Positions 31,260 to 43,760 are shown, counted from the first letter of the stretch. The stretch: 64,000 nucleotides of DNA from Crambe crambe (GCA_963924555.1 OZ004585.1:2989488-3053487), one strand, 5' to 3'. Numbers and translations: made by a program. Notes: a model not told the origin generated them from the letters alone.

Positions 31260-32470
31260 ATGGCTGAGGCAAACTTCTTTGTTTATGACCAGGAATTGGA
31301 GGAAGAGATAGAAATGGACACCATAATTTTTTTTGAAGAAGATATTGAGGTTGAAGAACAGATGGCTAGGGAAATGAGCATGGATGATCCAGAGGATAAC
31401 ACTGGTAGCTATAATAATTTGCATGAACACAACATAAACACAACAACTAGCTATAGGTTCATCCTTCCATAGGTTCTTCAGTCATCAAATCACCTTCTGG
31501 ACCTGGACCTTCCATACCTGCACCTTCTGTACCTGTAAAGAAAAAAAAAACAAGACTGCTAAGGAAAGAAGAGCGTAGCCTGGTACAAAATATTAATACG
31601 GCAGCAGTAGAATTACATGTAAAAAGATCAGTACCCCCTGGTCTCGTATCATCCTTATTTCCTGAGCGTAAGAGATTTTGGGATTCTATTACTGACTCTG
31701 AACAGCTTAAAACCTTTATAGGACACCTTGTTGACAAGTATATTTCACTTTATGAGAAGTACAGTAAAGGGAAGGATAAATACACCAATCTGTACCTTGC
31801 CTGGCTCAAAGTTATTAGAAATTTTACTTATAAATCACAACAGACACAATCTACCAAGGCAGAGTGGGCACCAGTATTAGCTAAGCATGACACTACAGTG
31901 TCAGACAGTGTTCAATCCACAGTACTAGCCAGTATACTCCATGCTGTCCAAGAAGAAATTCAGTTGCAACTGGCTAACCATATTGAATCACTAACAGAAG
32001 GACCAGCCTTAACTACAGAAAAGCCATCTGATCACACAGCCCTTTATAGAATCTCAGGGTGGGCTTTAAAATCAGCTATAGACTACCGAACAAAATATAA
32101 AACAGTAAAATCAGAGGATGAACTTCAACTGCTTAAAGCATTGAAGCGATCACAAGTTTCCAAGACAACATTACCAGCTGGTGCTCAATATTTGGATCGT
32201 GGAGTATCAGATGCACTATTGCTACAACATTTCAGTAATGCAGTTGATGGTGTACTTTCAACTGCAACTACTGAAGTAATTACAAGAGTCCATGGAATCT
32301 TATTAACAAAGATGTACAATGCAAGAAGCAATGAATTCTTGCGCTCAATTGGAAAAATTGAATGCTTCAGAAAAAATAGGGCAGTAGATGTGAATATTGG
32401 CTTAAGAGACAAACTTAAGTCATATGCAGCTGACAAACAGTCCAGTACTGTAACAACTTCAAATAAATAG
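31260..32470 (+). CDS. Second gene of the P-like element: 377-aa protein of unknown function
   Basis: Exons 31260-31404 and 31482-32470 join in frame (GT-AG, phase 1). The ATG lies about 85 bp inside the left TIR. The N-terminus is strongly acidic (EELEEEIEMD-like, EEDIEVEEQ). A Pro/Ser linker (SGPGPSIPAPSVP) and a basic KKKKTRLLRKEE patch follow, which could be a nuclear signal. The remainder looks largely helical and Lys/Leu-rich. No known domain was recognised; no DDE or zinc-finger motif is visible. It ends about 40 bp from the end of the transposase gene. Both frames appear intact, so it is probably a real accessory protein of the element. Its role is unknown. Confidence 0.65.
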
Positions 32471-32509
32471 TCACTCTCATACTCACAGTTCATATTTATC
32501 ATCATCTGA

Positions 32510-35500
32510 TCACCTTTCATTTTTTAAAACACTCACCACTTTTTGTAACTGATTTCCGAGCAACTTCCGTCTGAGTTGTGATTGCCGTATGTTAAGGGGT
32601 GTGTCCCAATAGTCATCCTTTGGCTTAGTGCCCACTACCTGTCGTCTAGTGAGCAATACAGCTTTAGCACTTTCATAGCTGTGCCCTGTAAGGTTGCCAC
32701 TAGTTCTGTGCTTCAGTTGGCCAAATAGTGTCTCAACACCACTACCATTCACTCTCCTAGGATTAATGTGGTGCCCAGGATGACTACATAAAAAGTCTTT
32801 CACCAGTCCACGAAATCCATAAACTGTCACACAAAGAAGATCCCAAGTCTATGTATACAGGGCACACACATACAATGGTGTACTATACGATGGACATTAA
32901 ATAGAACATTAGGATTGCTAAAATACATACCTGCCATGCAATAAACCTTTTACTATCAACTCCATCATCAAACTCCCCAGAAGATACCAGTTCCTCTGCC
33001 CAGTCCTTGAAATATTGAAACCCTTCATCCAAGCGCTGGCTGAATCCCAGTGCCTTCATAATCAAAGAAACGGGTCTTCGATCCAAGGAGCGTCTGTTCA
33101 AAAATCTTATTCAGAGCAACCAGGTATTTCGTTGTGGCCAATACTTCTTGACGCTCTGGGCCTGTGCAGTTTGTTGCAAATTCTAACAATTCACTGATGA
33201 CTTCATCTTGCTACAGTGGGAGAGAACACATGGTGATATTTAAATACACTACTTGCAGTGAAAATCGAAGTATATTTTCCATTCTACATAATTATGTATG
33301 TACACGCAACACACAACCCTGATGCATATATGCACCTGCATAACTTTTGAAGGCATGACATTCAACCACGTCCATGAATCTCTCACAATAAAACTCTCCT
33401 TCAGTTTAGGAACTCTTGTCACCTGCCCAGCTTGAATGCGTCCCACCTCCCTCTGATACAGGTCTTGAATTCAATGCCATTCGTCTCCAAAGACCTTGTC
33501 CCTCCTGTCCCCCTAGGCCGAGATTGGAAGAGCGCTGATACCATGTTCTTTAGCTGCCAATATTAGTAAACACAGAGTGCAAAGATTCTAATTATTACCT
33601 GGTGACTAGGACAAATCACAAAGTGTACCCGGCAATCAGTATAAGGATTCACAAACCATGTCTTCACCATGAATCTGTCACTTTCAGAAACACTCAGTTT
33701 AAACCTAAATAAAGTATCATACATGTAGTCATAAGTGTTTTATTAACTAAGGATTTCACCCACCCATATGCTTTGCGATCAGCACCTGTCATCGCCTTGA
33801 TCATACTGAGATTTGAAGACGCTCCATCACATACAATAGCACATGTTTCGAATCCACATTTGTGAAACTTGAACATAGCATCCATTACTGTTGGTAACAG
33901 AAATGTGTGATCTGCAGTCTCCTCACTGGTGTAATGAGGGCCAATTATATCCACCTATAGGTTCATAAGTACAGATTTTCTTAAAATAAGATAATAAGTT
34001 TACCTCTGAGGTCAGGTCTCGCCATAGGGTCTGCGTCTTTTTTTGGCGAAACTCTGGGTCAATAGTCTTGTACACATCACATAATGAACTCAATTCCTCG
34101 TGAGACATGCAGTGGCCTATGAACTTCTGGTTCCTGCTGCTCCATACAAGTCTGACTCCCACCTAAATAAAATAAAGTAATTATGCTCACAGTAACACAA
34201 TCCCACCCACCTTGACTTCGTCAATGATAAGGACTCCATCTCCAGTAGGCAAAACTTCACGAGTTACTTCATCATCTGCAGTAAAAATCTAGCTACCAAA
34301 GTGTCCAACTGATTAGAGGGATGGCCACATGTATCTCAGGGAGTCTTGTTTGGACAATTCAAGTGACTGGGGTACACATTAAAGCGTGTTCACTATGAAT
34401 CCTATGCACTTTCATTACCGGTCTTTCTTTTCTTTTTTTCTTCCAAAGCACGCCTCTTCTCCTCAACCATCACCAGGTACTGTCTTCTTTCCTGCTCTAA
34501 CCGATCCATACACTCTCCAGTACCTTCAACATTAGCACCTACATAGTGCTTTAGGGTACGCACAGATGGGAGCTGCAATAGCTTAAAACTTCTCAAGCCT
34601 TCATAAGCTGCAGGGCTCCTAGTATACACTGCAAGTGCTGCAAATAAATATGCTATAGTACACTGTCAAGAGCCATGCTGATGTATTACTTCTCTACCCA
34701 TTCGAACTGTAATGGCATTCCACCGGTTCCCCTTCTTGCCAGTAACTATGTGTGCAAAAACCAGTCACATACTTATTAATCAATGCACATCATTAGTAGG
34801 TATGTAACACACCTGAATTTGCCTGGTCTTTCTCATAATCCAATCGTTCTACCACATCTTCCTCCCATGCTGTACGTAAAATGTTATTCTCTTCACCAAA
34901 GTCATCTCCACGAGAACAAATTTCTTCAATCACTTTGGAATCTCTTTGGTGAATTGCACGCACGGTTTCCAGGAGTTCATCATGTTGCTTGTCGTTCATC
35001 TCACAAGTAAATCGGTTGCAGCCAGGTTTCTCCGGTCCTTTGCTATCCGTGACACTCTTCTCATCTGACTCTCAGGTGACAAGTATTTCAGTGGGTAATT
35101 TGAATCAGGTCAAAGCCTGGATAACCAGTCCACATTTTCACTCTTTTGAACCAGCTGTCTAATATCATGGGTTAGCCGCCAGGTGTCTCGAAGGGGACTA
35201 CCATGTGGGTGCTTAGCATTAGATGGAACATGCCACAGCATACATTTCAGTGCATCCATCCTATTAAAGGGAAGGCCCCACTCCCGCAAATTCTTTGTTT
35301 TGAAGCGAATTTCAGTATGAGGATAGTTACTAATTCCAGGGCAAAGCTTGTACTCTGACGTTGAAAGCTGGTCCAAGTATGGCTTTAGTATTTCAAAAGA
35401 ATATACACCACTGGTGACAGTATGAAACCAAACTTGCCACTTATACAAAATTGAGTCATCATGAGCATAAATACAGAGACGAGGATTTTGTAAAGGCCCA

Positions 35501-35845
35501 AATTCTGAAGAGACAGTTACAGCCCTATAAGGAGTATAAACAATAATGTTCAGCAGTATCCCTCTAGAAGAATCAATAATATTATGATAGCGTGTTAGGG
35601 TTATTTTTATAGTACCTTGATACGACTATCCACTCTTGACCTTGTTCTACATTCAGTGTTGAATACTGCTCTTTCACCAACTGGAAGATTGAGCCTAGTT
35701 CCACCGTTGAACTTGAGGCAAACTTCTGACGGGTTGAGGTAGAAATAGGCGAATTCCTCTGCAGTCGCTTGTACTTCCTCAGCACATTCCTTGCAGCAAG
35801 CTGTGTTGGAGTTCTTGGACTGGCACGCCTGGAAGGTGACTCCAT
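32510..35845 (-). CDS. Multi-exon P/THAP9-like DDE transposase
   Basis: Coding blocks in order on the minus strand: 35845-35616 (MESPSRRASP start), 35524 to about 35110, about 35040-34810 (MNDKQHDELL), about 34630-34410 (LLQLPSVRTLKHYVG then a KR/E coiled stretch), about 34280-34210 (GDGVLIIDEVK), about 34160-34005 (VGVRLVWSS, TLWRDL), about 33955-33750 (VDIIGP, CDGASSN), about 33690-33600 (CPSHQ), short exons to 32940, and 32830-32510 (GVETLFGQLK). The LIID, CDGASSN and VETLFGQ motifs match the RNase-H-fold acidic residues and insertion domain order of P-like transposases. The exon-1/exon-2 join (35616/35524) is in frame; most other borders are approximate. No THAP zinc finger was seen at the N-terminus. 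The gene looks broadly intact. Confidence 0.75.
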
Positions 35846-36540
35846 ATGGCCATCTCTCTATAGTACTAGTACGTCATGATGATAGTCAGCTGATTTCATG
35901 ACCTCACCACGCGTCATAGCATAGCGCGCTGAAATCTATTTTTAGTAACCTCCAGCATTTCGGTGGCTATACGAGTTGCATGCCCTCTCCCCGCCTTTGG
36001 CAGGTCGATACGCCCTTGTTCACACACATGCATTGATCCGTCAAAAATGGTAGATATAATATGTTTGTCAGCTATTTCATTCTTCAATCACCTCATTTCT
36101 TCATGAAGAATAAATGGCAGCAGTTGCCAGAGGTTAGATGAACTAGTAAGAATAAACCCAAGTAAAATTGTCAATCTTACTGAGTGGAACACCTGCTTTC
36201 AATATTGCAGTGACTACTTGAACTCTGTAAACACGAACTGAGTCTGGTAAAGTCATGCCTTCAGGATAACTTGGAATCAAATTTTGAGAGCTTCAATAAT
36301 GTTACCCTCACACTCACGTTGGCTATTCTGAACCCATCTCTTCTTTCCCCTCTGGATTTTACATGGAAAGATATCTTAGTAGCCACTTCCTCATGACAAG
36401 CAGCACAGAATAATTTTTTGCCTCGACACCAGAGTGCCGAGGCACAGTGCCGAAGGCGACTATCTATGATGGTACGTATTAATAGCACGTGCAATGATGC
36501 GCGGTGATGCATATCGAGCACGTGCATTAGCAAGCTTAGC

Positions 36541-38251
36541 TAGCTAGCTCTCTAGCCAACACAACTTCAAGCTCTACAGTACTAATGACAAACAGACAGG
36601 CTCAGGCTCGCAGTCACTACGCAGCAACCCCATGCAGAGAACTGACTAAAGACAGCAATGAACAAAAACAACAGAGATTGCAATGTACACAAACTAGGTG
36701 ATCATTTGAAGTGGCAAAGAGAGAGCCATGTTGAAATGAAAGAATCCAGTACACATACTTCAATCAAGCTATGCGTGAGAATCATTCAAAACGGCAGTTT
36801 GAAAGCATTGAGCAGCAAGAATACTAGCTGTGTAAATACCAACCTTACAACAATAAGCCATGTTGCTCAGTGCACATTATTTAGAAAGTTTAATAATAAT
36901 AATAAAGGTTGCACTGAAGTCCTGCTGAGGCATTCCTAGTCTTTTTAAAAGACTAACTTGTTATTGAGTACAGAAAGATGTTCATCTGGATGGTCAGCCG
37001 GTACAATACTTTTGGGATTTGCAGCTACAAATCCTTTACCTCATTTTGACCAATGGGAGGAAAGGTTCTTTTCCAAACCAGTTCTGATGTACTTGGTGAG
37101 CACAGTCTGCTTAGGAGAGATAACAGCAGAATCTGAACTAGTAGACTTGTCTCAGCATCAGTGCTGACGATACAGTTACTATTATCGTCAGACTCTCGTT
37201 CATCAGAGTCTTAAAACTAATTGTTTCTTTTGTCATTAGATCATGCATGACATCAACCCCTGACACTGGACACGTACGTACACACGTACACACTAGACAG
37301 TCGACTCTTATTGATGCCCACTTACCATGATGTCATAGTGGAATTTATAAGCACGTGCATGACATCATAACACCCTATTATTTGCTAGCATAATCCATCA
37401 AGACCTAGGTCCCTCCCACATGAAAATTCCTCTTCCTCAGACGTTTTTTATGTAGTACCGTTTCATTCTTATAAAATTTTTCATGTTTGTTTATTATAGC
37501 GAAAGAAAATTTGCTGTTGCTGAAGATCAAACTACAAATTTATCAGTGTAAAAAAAAACAACAGCTTGCTATATATAGCTAGCTGTTTCATTATTTTGTA
37601 ATCATAATAGCCAACTTGATTATTATACTAATGTTATAATTATTGTAATACTGCACATGTTATTATTACTACTGCATCATACTATAAGTTACAAACAAGT
37701 TACATGATGATCTGCTTTACAAAATTGAATTGTAGGTCACTCCAAGGATTATACTGATGCTCATTTGAACCACTGTAGTGATACTCTGTCCCTATAATAA
37801 GAAATTAGATTCTGCGTAATTGCAAATGGGCACAAGTAAGGCCAAAAAGTCTTAAAGTGGTCATATTTCAAAGATAAGGATATAGCTAATACTCGGAATT
37901 TGATTCTTTCCCAAGCTGCTTTATCCCTTAGCTAATAGAGAGAGCTAGGTGTCAAAGACTGCTTTTTCAGCATAGTACTGTGAGTAGCTTGTGAACGATA
38001 CTGGATAAATCATCATCAATGATGTAGTAAGCCTGCTAGCAGCTGGATTGTGCACTCTCCAATGCTTGTGGGAGTAGCTCATAGCAATGCCATAATTAAG
38101 TACTAATGAAATTCATAGTTATTATAGTTGAGTTACATGTATGGATCGTTACCTTTTGTGATGCAAACAGAATCGATAGCTTTTAATGCAAGTAGCTATA
38201 AAATTGCTAAAATAGAGTGAAACCGAGCATATCCAGTCCAGGAAACTAATA
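36541..38251. other. Intergenic region
   Basis: 1.7 kb of AT-rich DNA between the hAT element and the first DUF4430-like gene. Only short frames occur and none resembles a known protein. A small hairpin, GACTCTCGTTCATCAGAGTC, lies at 37191-37210. Confidence 0.45.
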
Positions 38252-39321
38252 CTAGTACAAAGCTAACTTTGCCTTATATTCTATGACAAAGCAACAATCT
38301 CTACCTGTGATAATCATTTTTACCTTAGCTCCAGAGTCTGTGGTAGTGGCAGGCACCTCTGGTTCTTGAAAACGCAAAATGAGACTTGACATTTCATTTT
38401 CTTGAAGAGCATGCAAAAAAACAGAAATAGGTGTTCTTCCTCCTCCATTTGGTGTCATCACAAAAGCAAACCAAGAGCAGGACCCATTTGTAGCTACGTC
38501 ATTCAGTTGGTTAATCCTATAGTTGTTCATAGAGCCACCATAAATTGCTGAAAAGCGGTACGATTGCCCATACTGTGCAACAGCTTGCTCCATGACATTG
38601 ATCGCAGTGCTTCCAATGGGCGTAGTCACCCTGACACTGTCGGGAGGAGTCCGTTGTACGCAGGTAGGATCAGGATACTCAATAGTGTAATCAGTAGTAA
38701 TCACAGATGTAACTGAAAACTCCTCGTAACTCATGATTATTTGGAAGTTTTGTCCGGGTATGTAAGTTGAGATTTTTTGGGTTGGTTTTATGCGGATTCC
38801 ATCAGGAGATTGGACATAAAATACCCAACGACACGATGGCTCGGTACTCCTTCCTCTTCCATTTATGATATCAATGGTGTACCCAGGTTCTCTTTCTTCA
38901 GAGTATGAAGCAGTAAACAGGTATTCAGTGCCTTGTATTGCTGCCTCCCGTATGACATCAAAGGCAGTACCAAAGTACAAGACAGTGATGTTTAGGGGAC
39001 TTGCATCTATTCCACCACAAGTTGTATTCATTTCATTGTATACAACATGGTACTCCAAAATCTTTTGAGCTAGGACCTATGCAAAGGTTGTTAGCTAGGC
39101 CAGGTGAGTACTTATTTTAAATAAACTATTTTTAACAGAGCAGTAGCTAGGTGGAGATGGGTATGGAAACAGTTTCTTGGAATCCATTGCCCTTATCTGT
39201 ACCTTTATTACAAACTTGATGGTCATTAATATTTTCTTTAGGCCTACTTTTTGTAGCTTACCACTTTTCCAGGGATCAAGAGAAGTATTGCTAATATACT
39301 AAGTTGCAGCATGTCTCTCAT
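38252..39321 (-). CDS. Secreted protein with two DUF4430/transcobalamin-C-like domains
   Basis: Exon 1 (39321-39262, 20 residues: MRDMLQLSILAILLLIPGKV) is a signal peptide and splices in phase 0 to exon 2 (39076-38252). Two homologous domains follow. Each starts near a cysteine (TTCGGID; PTCVQR), has V..P.G.....VM..A....G..Y.F.A.Y.G and Y.I..LN, then a C.W.F.V.(S/T)P.G motif and an LRF/MSY strand. This matches the beta domain at the C-terminus of transcobalamin/intrinsic factor (DUF4430). The last 24 residues after SGAK may be intron read-through: a GTAAAA donor lies at that point, so a further 3' exon is possible. Ligand unknown. The signal exon was partly copied by the neighbouring tandem duplication. 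Confidence 0.75.
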
Positions 39322-39940
39322 CTTGACCGTACCATCCTCATGAAACGCGCGTGCGTATTATTGCATTGTGCTTTCTGCATGAAAGCCTGTGATAGCTTGC
39401 TAGCTATCAAATTTTTGAGTATGAACAACAACAAACAGCACATAGTACCCAGAGGGAAAAAAATCGTTTTGCAGCTATTTATACAGCTAGCTAGTTAGAA
39501 TGCATCCCAGCAACAGCTATGTAGCTAGCTAGAATAGAGAAATGGATATTGAAGACTGTGAGTATGCAGTATAGTCAACCTGTGACCTAGCTTAGCTACT
39601 ATGTACAATCATAGATAGGATTCTATCTATGGTAATTATAAGGTATTTATGTATGGCAATAATCTAAGATAGCTAATTGTTTAATTTCATGATGATAATA
39701 ATATTATTATTGATGATCCACCATTTTTCAACAACTTAATAGCATACAACCAAGTGATTAAAAAGTGGTTAAGGTGGTATGTTGCTAGATGGATACCCTA
39801 GCCTCACAGTTGACATGTGAAACTGGCTATATGACATGAATTATGCTAAATGGTGCTATAAAAACAAAAGCATTCAATGAGCGTGCATCAGTCCAATCAG
39901 ATACAGCACACAGAAAGAGCTGACTAATTGAGCTTGCAAA

Positions 39941-41294
39941 ATGGTGAATATCATCAATCTGACACTTCTTTTCATTCTGGCTGCATCTGCAGTTCATCCC
40001 ACTTTGGCCAAAGGTAGCTAGCTATGATCTAGAACTCATAGCCAAGCCACCTTCTTTTGCATACTCAGATCATTATTTCCTTAATGCAGCAGAAGATTCC
40101 GCACAATTCATGCTACAGCAGCAGCAGAGTGAGCAGGCAGCAGAGCAGGATGAGTGGGCAGTGCAGCAAGTTGAATGGCCAGAGCAGCAGGGTGAGGTGA
40201 AAGAGCAGCAGGATGAGCAGCAGGAGGTAGTCCAGGAGGAAGAGCAGGCAATGCAGGAGGGACAGCAAGAGCTATTTGTAGATGAAATGCAGGAGGATTC
40301 AGTGGATGCACAGCAAGGTAGCTAAAATAACTAGCTATACACAACAGCTATACGTAGGTGTCGTTTTGATAATTACTAGGACTCCCCTTTTCAAAAATTA
40401 ATTAATTGTCTAATGGTCAAGCCTCCCCACATAGTTGGCCCTTTAGTTTTCTCAGAACATACCATCTTTTCTCAGACCATAGCTACACTGGTTTATCAAA
40501 CCGTACCCTCTTACTGTGCTCTTGCTTCACTAGAGAGTGATCTTGTAGATTGAGGGCACAGTTAAAGGTTAGAAACAGCCTTTGAGCCCCCACTTCCCGC
40601 AACATGGACATTAATTCACCACTCCTCCTGTACTGATATATAGCTACTGTTTAAATGGATTGAAACAGGTTCTTGTGTTTGGTGATGGGTACGGGTAAGG
40701 GTTACTTTCACTATAAAACTAGCTCTCTATGAACTAATATTTGATTATACAGTCCGTGGTAGAGGTGGACTTTTCACAAGGTGGGGAAATAGATTCTGTC
40801 CTCGTGGAGCAACTACTGTATATTCTGGCATCACTGCTGGCACTCACTTTCGACAGCGGGGAGGAGCATCCAATTACGTTTGCCTGCCACGTGCTCCAAG
40901 AACCTTTAAGATGCGTCGAGGTGTTCAACGCAATGCTCAAATCTTCGGCACTGAATATGAAAATCCAATTCTTCCAGGACGTCAGAATCGCAATGCTCCA
41001 TGTGCTGTATGCCTTGCAAATTCTCGTCAGACAGTGATGATGGTACCAGGAAGAACCGACTGTCCTCGACGCTGGAAGAGAGAATATTTTGGTTTTCTTA
41101 TGACTGCGCATCGTCTGCATCATCGCACCGAGTTTGTTTGTGTTGATCGAATTCAAATGCCTCTTCCCGGAACGAGCGGGAATACTAACGGTGCTTTGTT
41201 TTACCATGTGGAGCCAGTTTGTCAGAAAGGTGGGATACCATGTCCTCCCTTCTCTGCAGCTGCAGAGCTCAGCTGCGTAGTTTGCAGCATTTAG
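39941..41294 (+). CDS. Secreted short-chain collagen C4-like protein, copy 1
   Basis: Exons 39941-40013, 40090-40317 and 40753-41294 join in frame with GT-AG borders, giving 280 residues. Residues 1-23 are a signal peptide (LTLLFILAASAVHPTLA). Residues about 25-100 are Gln/Glu-rich (QQQQSEQAAEQDEW and similar), likely a coiled or disordered spacer. The C-terminal 180 residues have the domain found after the collagen triple helix in sponge short-chain collagen C4: FTRWGNRFCP, VYSGITAGTHF, GGASNYVCLP, APCAVCLANSR, RTDCP..W.REY.GFLM, EFVCVD, NGALFYHVEPVC and a final LSCVVC. The cysteines are conserved in pairs. No Gly-X-Y repeats are present, so it is not itself collagenous. An extracellular or matrix role is likely. 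Confidence 0.85.
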
Positions 41295-42582
41295 AGATCT
41301 TGTCTGAAAATGTGAAACAAACACTGAATATAATAGAATTGGTTATTAGTTTGCTATCATGTATAGTAGTTGTGATAGCATGGACATGATTATTGTAAAG
41401 TCTCATTATTTTTTGTAGTAACTAGCTGTGTAGCTGGATAGCCATTATTTTTTATTACTTTTTGGAGTGCAACTATTATCTAGCAAGCTATAGCTCTAGA
41501 GCTAGTCATGATTAATTGTTTTGATCACAGTTAGAGGATTATCTTTGAAAGCTACTCCTATAGAGAGGACAAACCTCAATAAGATTACATGCACTCTATA
41601 GCTATAGCTAACTTTAACTTCTCTAGCTACAAAGGACAAAAGGATTGCTCTCAAGTGTGCCCACTCTTTGGAGGTTTCACTGTTACGGCTGCTTGAAGTG
41701 GAATTAATACAATCATAATCATCATAGTTTCCACACCTAGTCTGATCCTGCTTGTACACATCAATAAGATAATTAAAGTAGTAAGATAGTTGATGATAGC
41801 TAGCTACTGTTTATTTTTATGAATTTCAAATTTGAACATAGTTTCACACTTAGTCTGATCTTGCTTGTACACTTTATTATACATAATTAAAGTAGTAGCT
41901 AAGTACTAGATAGCTAAAATAAAAGGACAAATTAATGATAGCTACTAGCTGTTTCCGAATTAAGTTTAAAGGTGGAAGAAGTGCAAAAAATTGCCTAGAT
42001 TGTAATTAGCACATCTCTAATGCTATTATAAGCAAGTACCTCTACCTATAGAGGAAGCACATTAGAATAAATAATTTAGTTGTGTGCTTGCAGCTTAAAA
42101 TCACAAGAAAATGGAGCATGGCATTGTGCGATTAAATAAGTACTATTAATTAATTTTTGTATAGGGAATAATTAGTTAACTGTTGTTTTCTCAAAAAAAT
42201 AACATTTAATTTACTATCTCACTTAAACTCCACATTTTGCTCACTTACTGTAAGGTACTCTCTCAGAGTCTTCTTTTTTTTTCAATGTACTAACCATACA
42301 TTACTGAGATATAATTATTAGCTATGTAGCTATGTACATGAATATTATGATGATTTTTCCTTCCTTAATTGTATCATAGCTAGTATTTTAATTCCAGTAC
42401 AACCAGTACAATTAACCATTGCAAATAAAGATCTGTAGTGACCTTAATCTAACCAGGGTGACCTTTGATTGGGCAATCTATATCCCTTTAACAAAGTAAA
42501 TAACATATTTCAAGAGCTACAATTTGGTATTAAAATCAACTCTTAGGTGTAGCTAGTGTGATGGACAAAGGAATAAACTGTT

Positions 42583-42640
42583 TATCCCTCATTAAGAGGT
42601 TTGTCCTCTTTCAGAGTGTCCTTTATTAGAGGTTCCACTG
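42583..42640 (-). repeat. CAGTGGAACCTC repeat end (unit 1)
   Basis: On the minus strand it starts CAGTGGAACCTCTAATAAAG and continues GACACTCTGAAAGAGGACAA. It is a MITE-type end also present at 47637 (duplicate) and, more diverged, at 6243. A second family member with both ends is at 63569-63733. Confidence 0.5.
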
Positions 42641-43353
42641 TAGCTATACTTGAGTTTTGAGAGAGTCAGTGCATGTAAGGAGAGAGATAATAATATAGCA
42701 ATTGCAGTATTTGATTTGGATCTTGGTAGCTATGGACTATAGCTAGGTATCCACTTACATAGAGGTTGCCCTGTAATAAAATTCCTATTAAATTTTATAA
42801 AGATTCTTTGAAATAAGTTATTAGTTAATAGTCTGGTTAATTCCTGGTGGCTATCAGCTATCAATAAAAGTTTCTTTGAAACTGTATCTAACTAGCTATT
42901 ATGTTAAGTTATTAAACTAGTTAAAACTTTACTGCTAGGAATCCCACTTACCTACTTACCACTTACCTACTTACAGTTCTAAAGAAACTTTTACAGATGC
43001 TAATTATGCTAATAAAATCCCTATCAAAGTTGTAAAGTGTATATTGATCTTTAATTGAAACAGCAGCTAGCTACTCTCTTTTGTAAAGTATATATTATTG
43101 GTTTGTGAAGTAGCTATCCTTTGAAATGATAACTGCCTATAGATAATCTGAGAATACCACTTTAGACGGTATGGCTGGTTTGTTTATTGAAAAGATTTTT
43201 TTGAAACATGCAGTAGTTACAGAATTGACTAGGCTATAGTTGCCCCTTGATTTGTAGCTACTACCTAAACAATAATAATCATTAAGGCCAGTGGAACTGA
43301 GTGGGAACATAATTCTTGAGATGTAGGTGAGTTGTCAGATCCCCTCCTCAAAT

Positions 43354-43760
43354 TTACAATGTTGCATTCACACTAGAATGCTGGGACATCACATTCACAA
43401 GCCTTATAAATGGTATCAACAAGGGCTGGCTTGTCTGCTTCCCAGAGCAAAAGAGAGGAATCAAAGAGGGCCGATGGATAGCTGCATAGTTTATGCTTGA
43501 ATGCCAACTCCAGTTTATCTGATGATTGTATGACAGTAGTAAGTCTCTGAAAGAGGAGCTGTGGATCGATCTGGATTTTATCTCCATCGATCTTGACGGA
43601 TGATGACTTCAGGCCTACCTGTATTTTCCTCTGAAAGGTGTGTTGTCCCATTCAATATATCCCCAACTGCCACTGCTTTATCAACGTTGATAGTGTGGGC
43701 GTGCATTCCAGTGGCAATGCTCCACAGACTTGGATCTGTGCTGAATGGGTTTCGCTCCTG
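43354..43760 (-). pseudogene. Fragment of a repeat-encoded protein (unit 1)
   Basis: The minus strand encodes DPQLLFQRL, HKLCSYPSALFDSS and EADKPAL..TIYKA, preceded near 43740-43660 by FSTDPSLWSIATG..AHTINVDKA. I recall the PQLLFQRL....LCSYP.ALFDS block from a many-copy protein family in sponges and cnidarians that is probably linked to a mobile element; this is from memory. Only part of it is present, and the identical piece recurs at 48342-48750 in unit 2. Confidence 0.5.

Larger units (their letters stand above)
31095..36018. mobile_element. 4.9-kb P-like DNA transposon with two convergent genes
   Basis: The left end CAAGGGCGTATCGACC at 31095 is matched in inverted form at 36018, and the match continues for about 75 bp through GGGGAGAGGGCATGCAACTC and AGCCACCGAAATGCTGGAGG; the left TIR has an extra short insert. 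The 7-mer TTCACAC flanks it at 31088-31094 and 36019-36025. Removing the element and one 7-mer restores the hAT reading frame (MHVC then EAMVI). Inside are a multi-exon transposase on the minus strand and a two-exon gene on the plus strand, with their stops about 40 bp apart. The target duplication length and transposase motifs suit the P superfamily (usually 7-8 bp). Confidence 0.88.
29880..36535 (-). mobile_element. Worn hAT transposon, split by a P-like element
   Basis: Reading the minus strand: near 36533-36390 an N-terminal zinc-finger-like FCAACHEE...HVKS; near 36260-36130 PEGMTLPDSVRVYRVQVVTA; near 36050 TIFDGSMHVC. After the inserted P-like element the frame resumes at 31094 with EAMVIVLQYITDDWTIK and runs on to IAAMRDQASVNSVA, IGCFSHTIDRVS (near 30840), VDAMETFVMATY (near 30510), YSYFQTKFDCDL, DPITWWKLHKADLHKWSKAF and VLVQPSSAA (near 29920). 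These follow the order of hAT transposases, ending in the hAT C-terminal dimerisation region. The coding sequence carries several disruptions and two insertions, so it is inactive. The terminal inverted repeats were not found; the ends given are coding limits. Confidence 0.8.

Noticed and set aside
40108-40344. Minus-strand Pro/Ala/Leu-rich frame (and its duplicate at 45089-45325)
   Set aside because: It is the antisense of the Gln/Glu-rich exon of the short-chain-collagen-type gene, which has proper splice sites and a signal peptide on the plus strand.
40734-41324. 196-residue minus-strand frame (and duplicate at 45715-46305)
   Set aside because: It is antisense to the conserved cysteine-rich domain exon and shows no protein-like features of its own.
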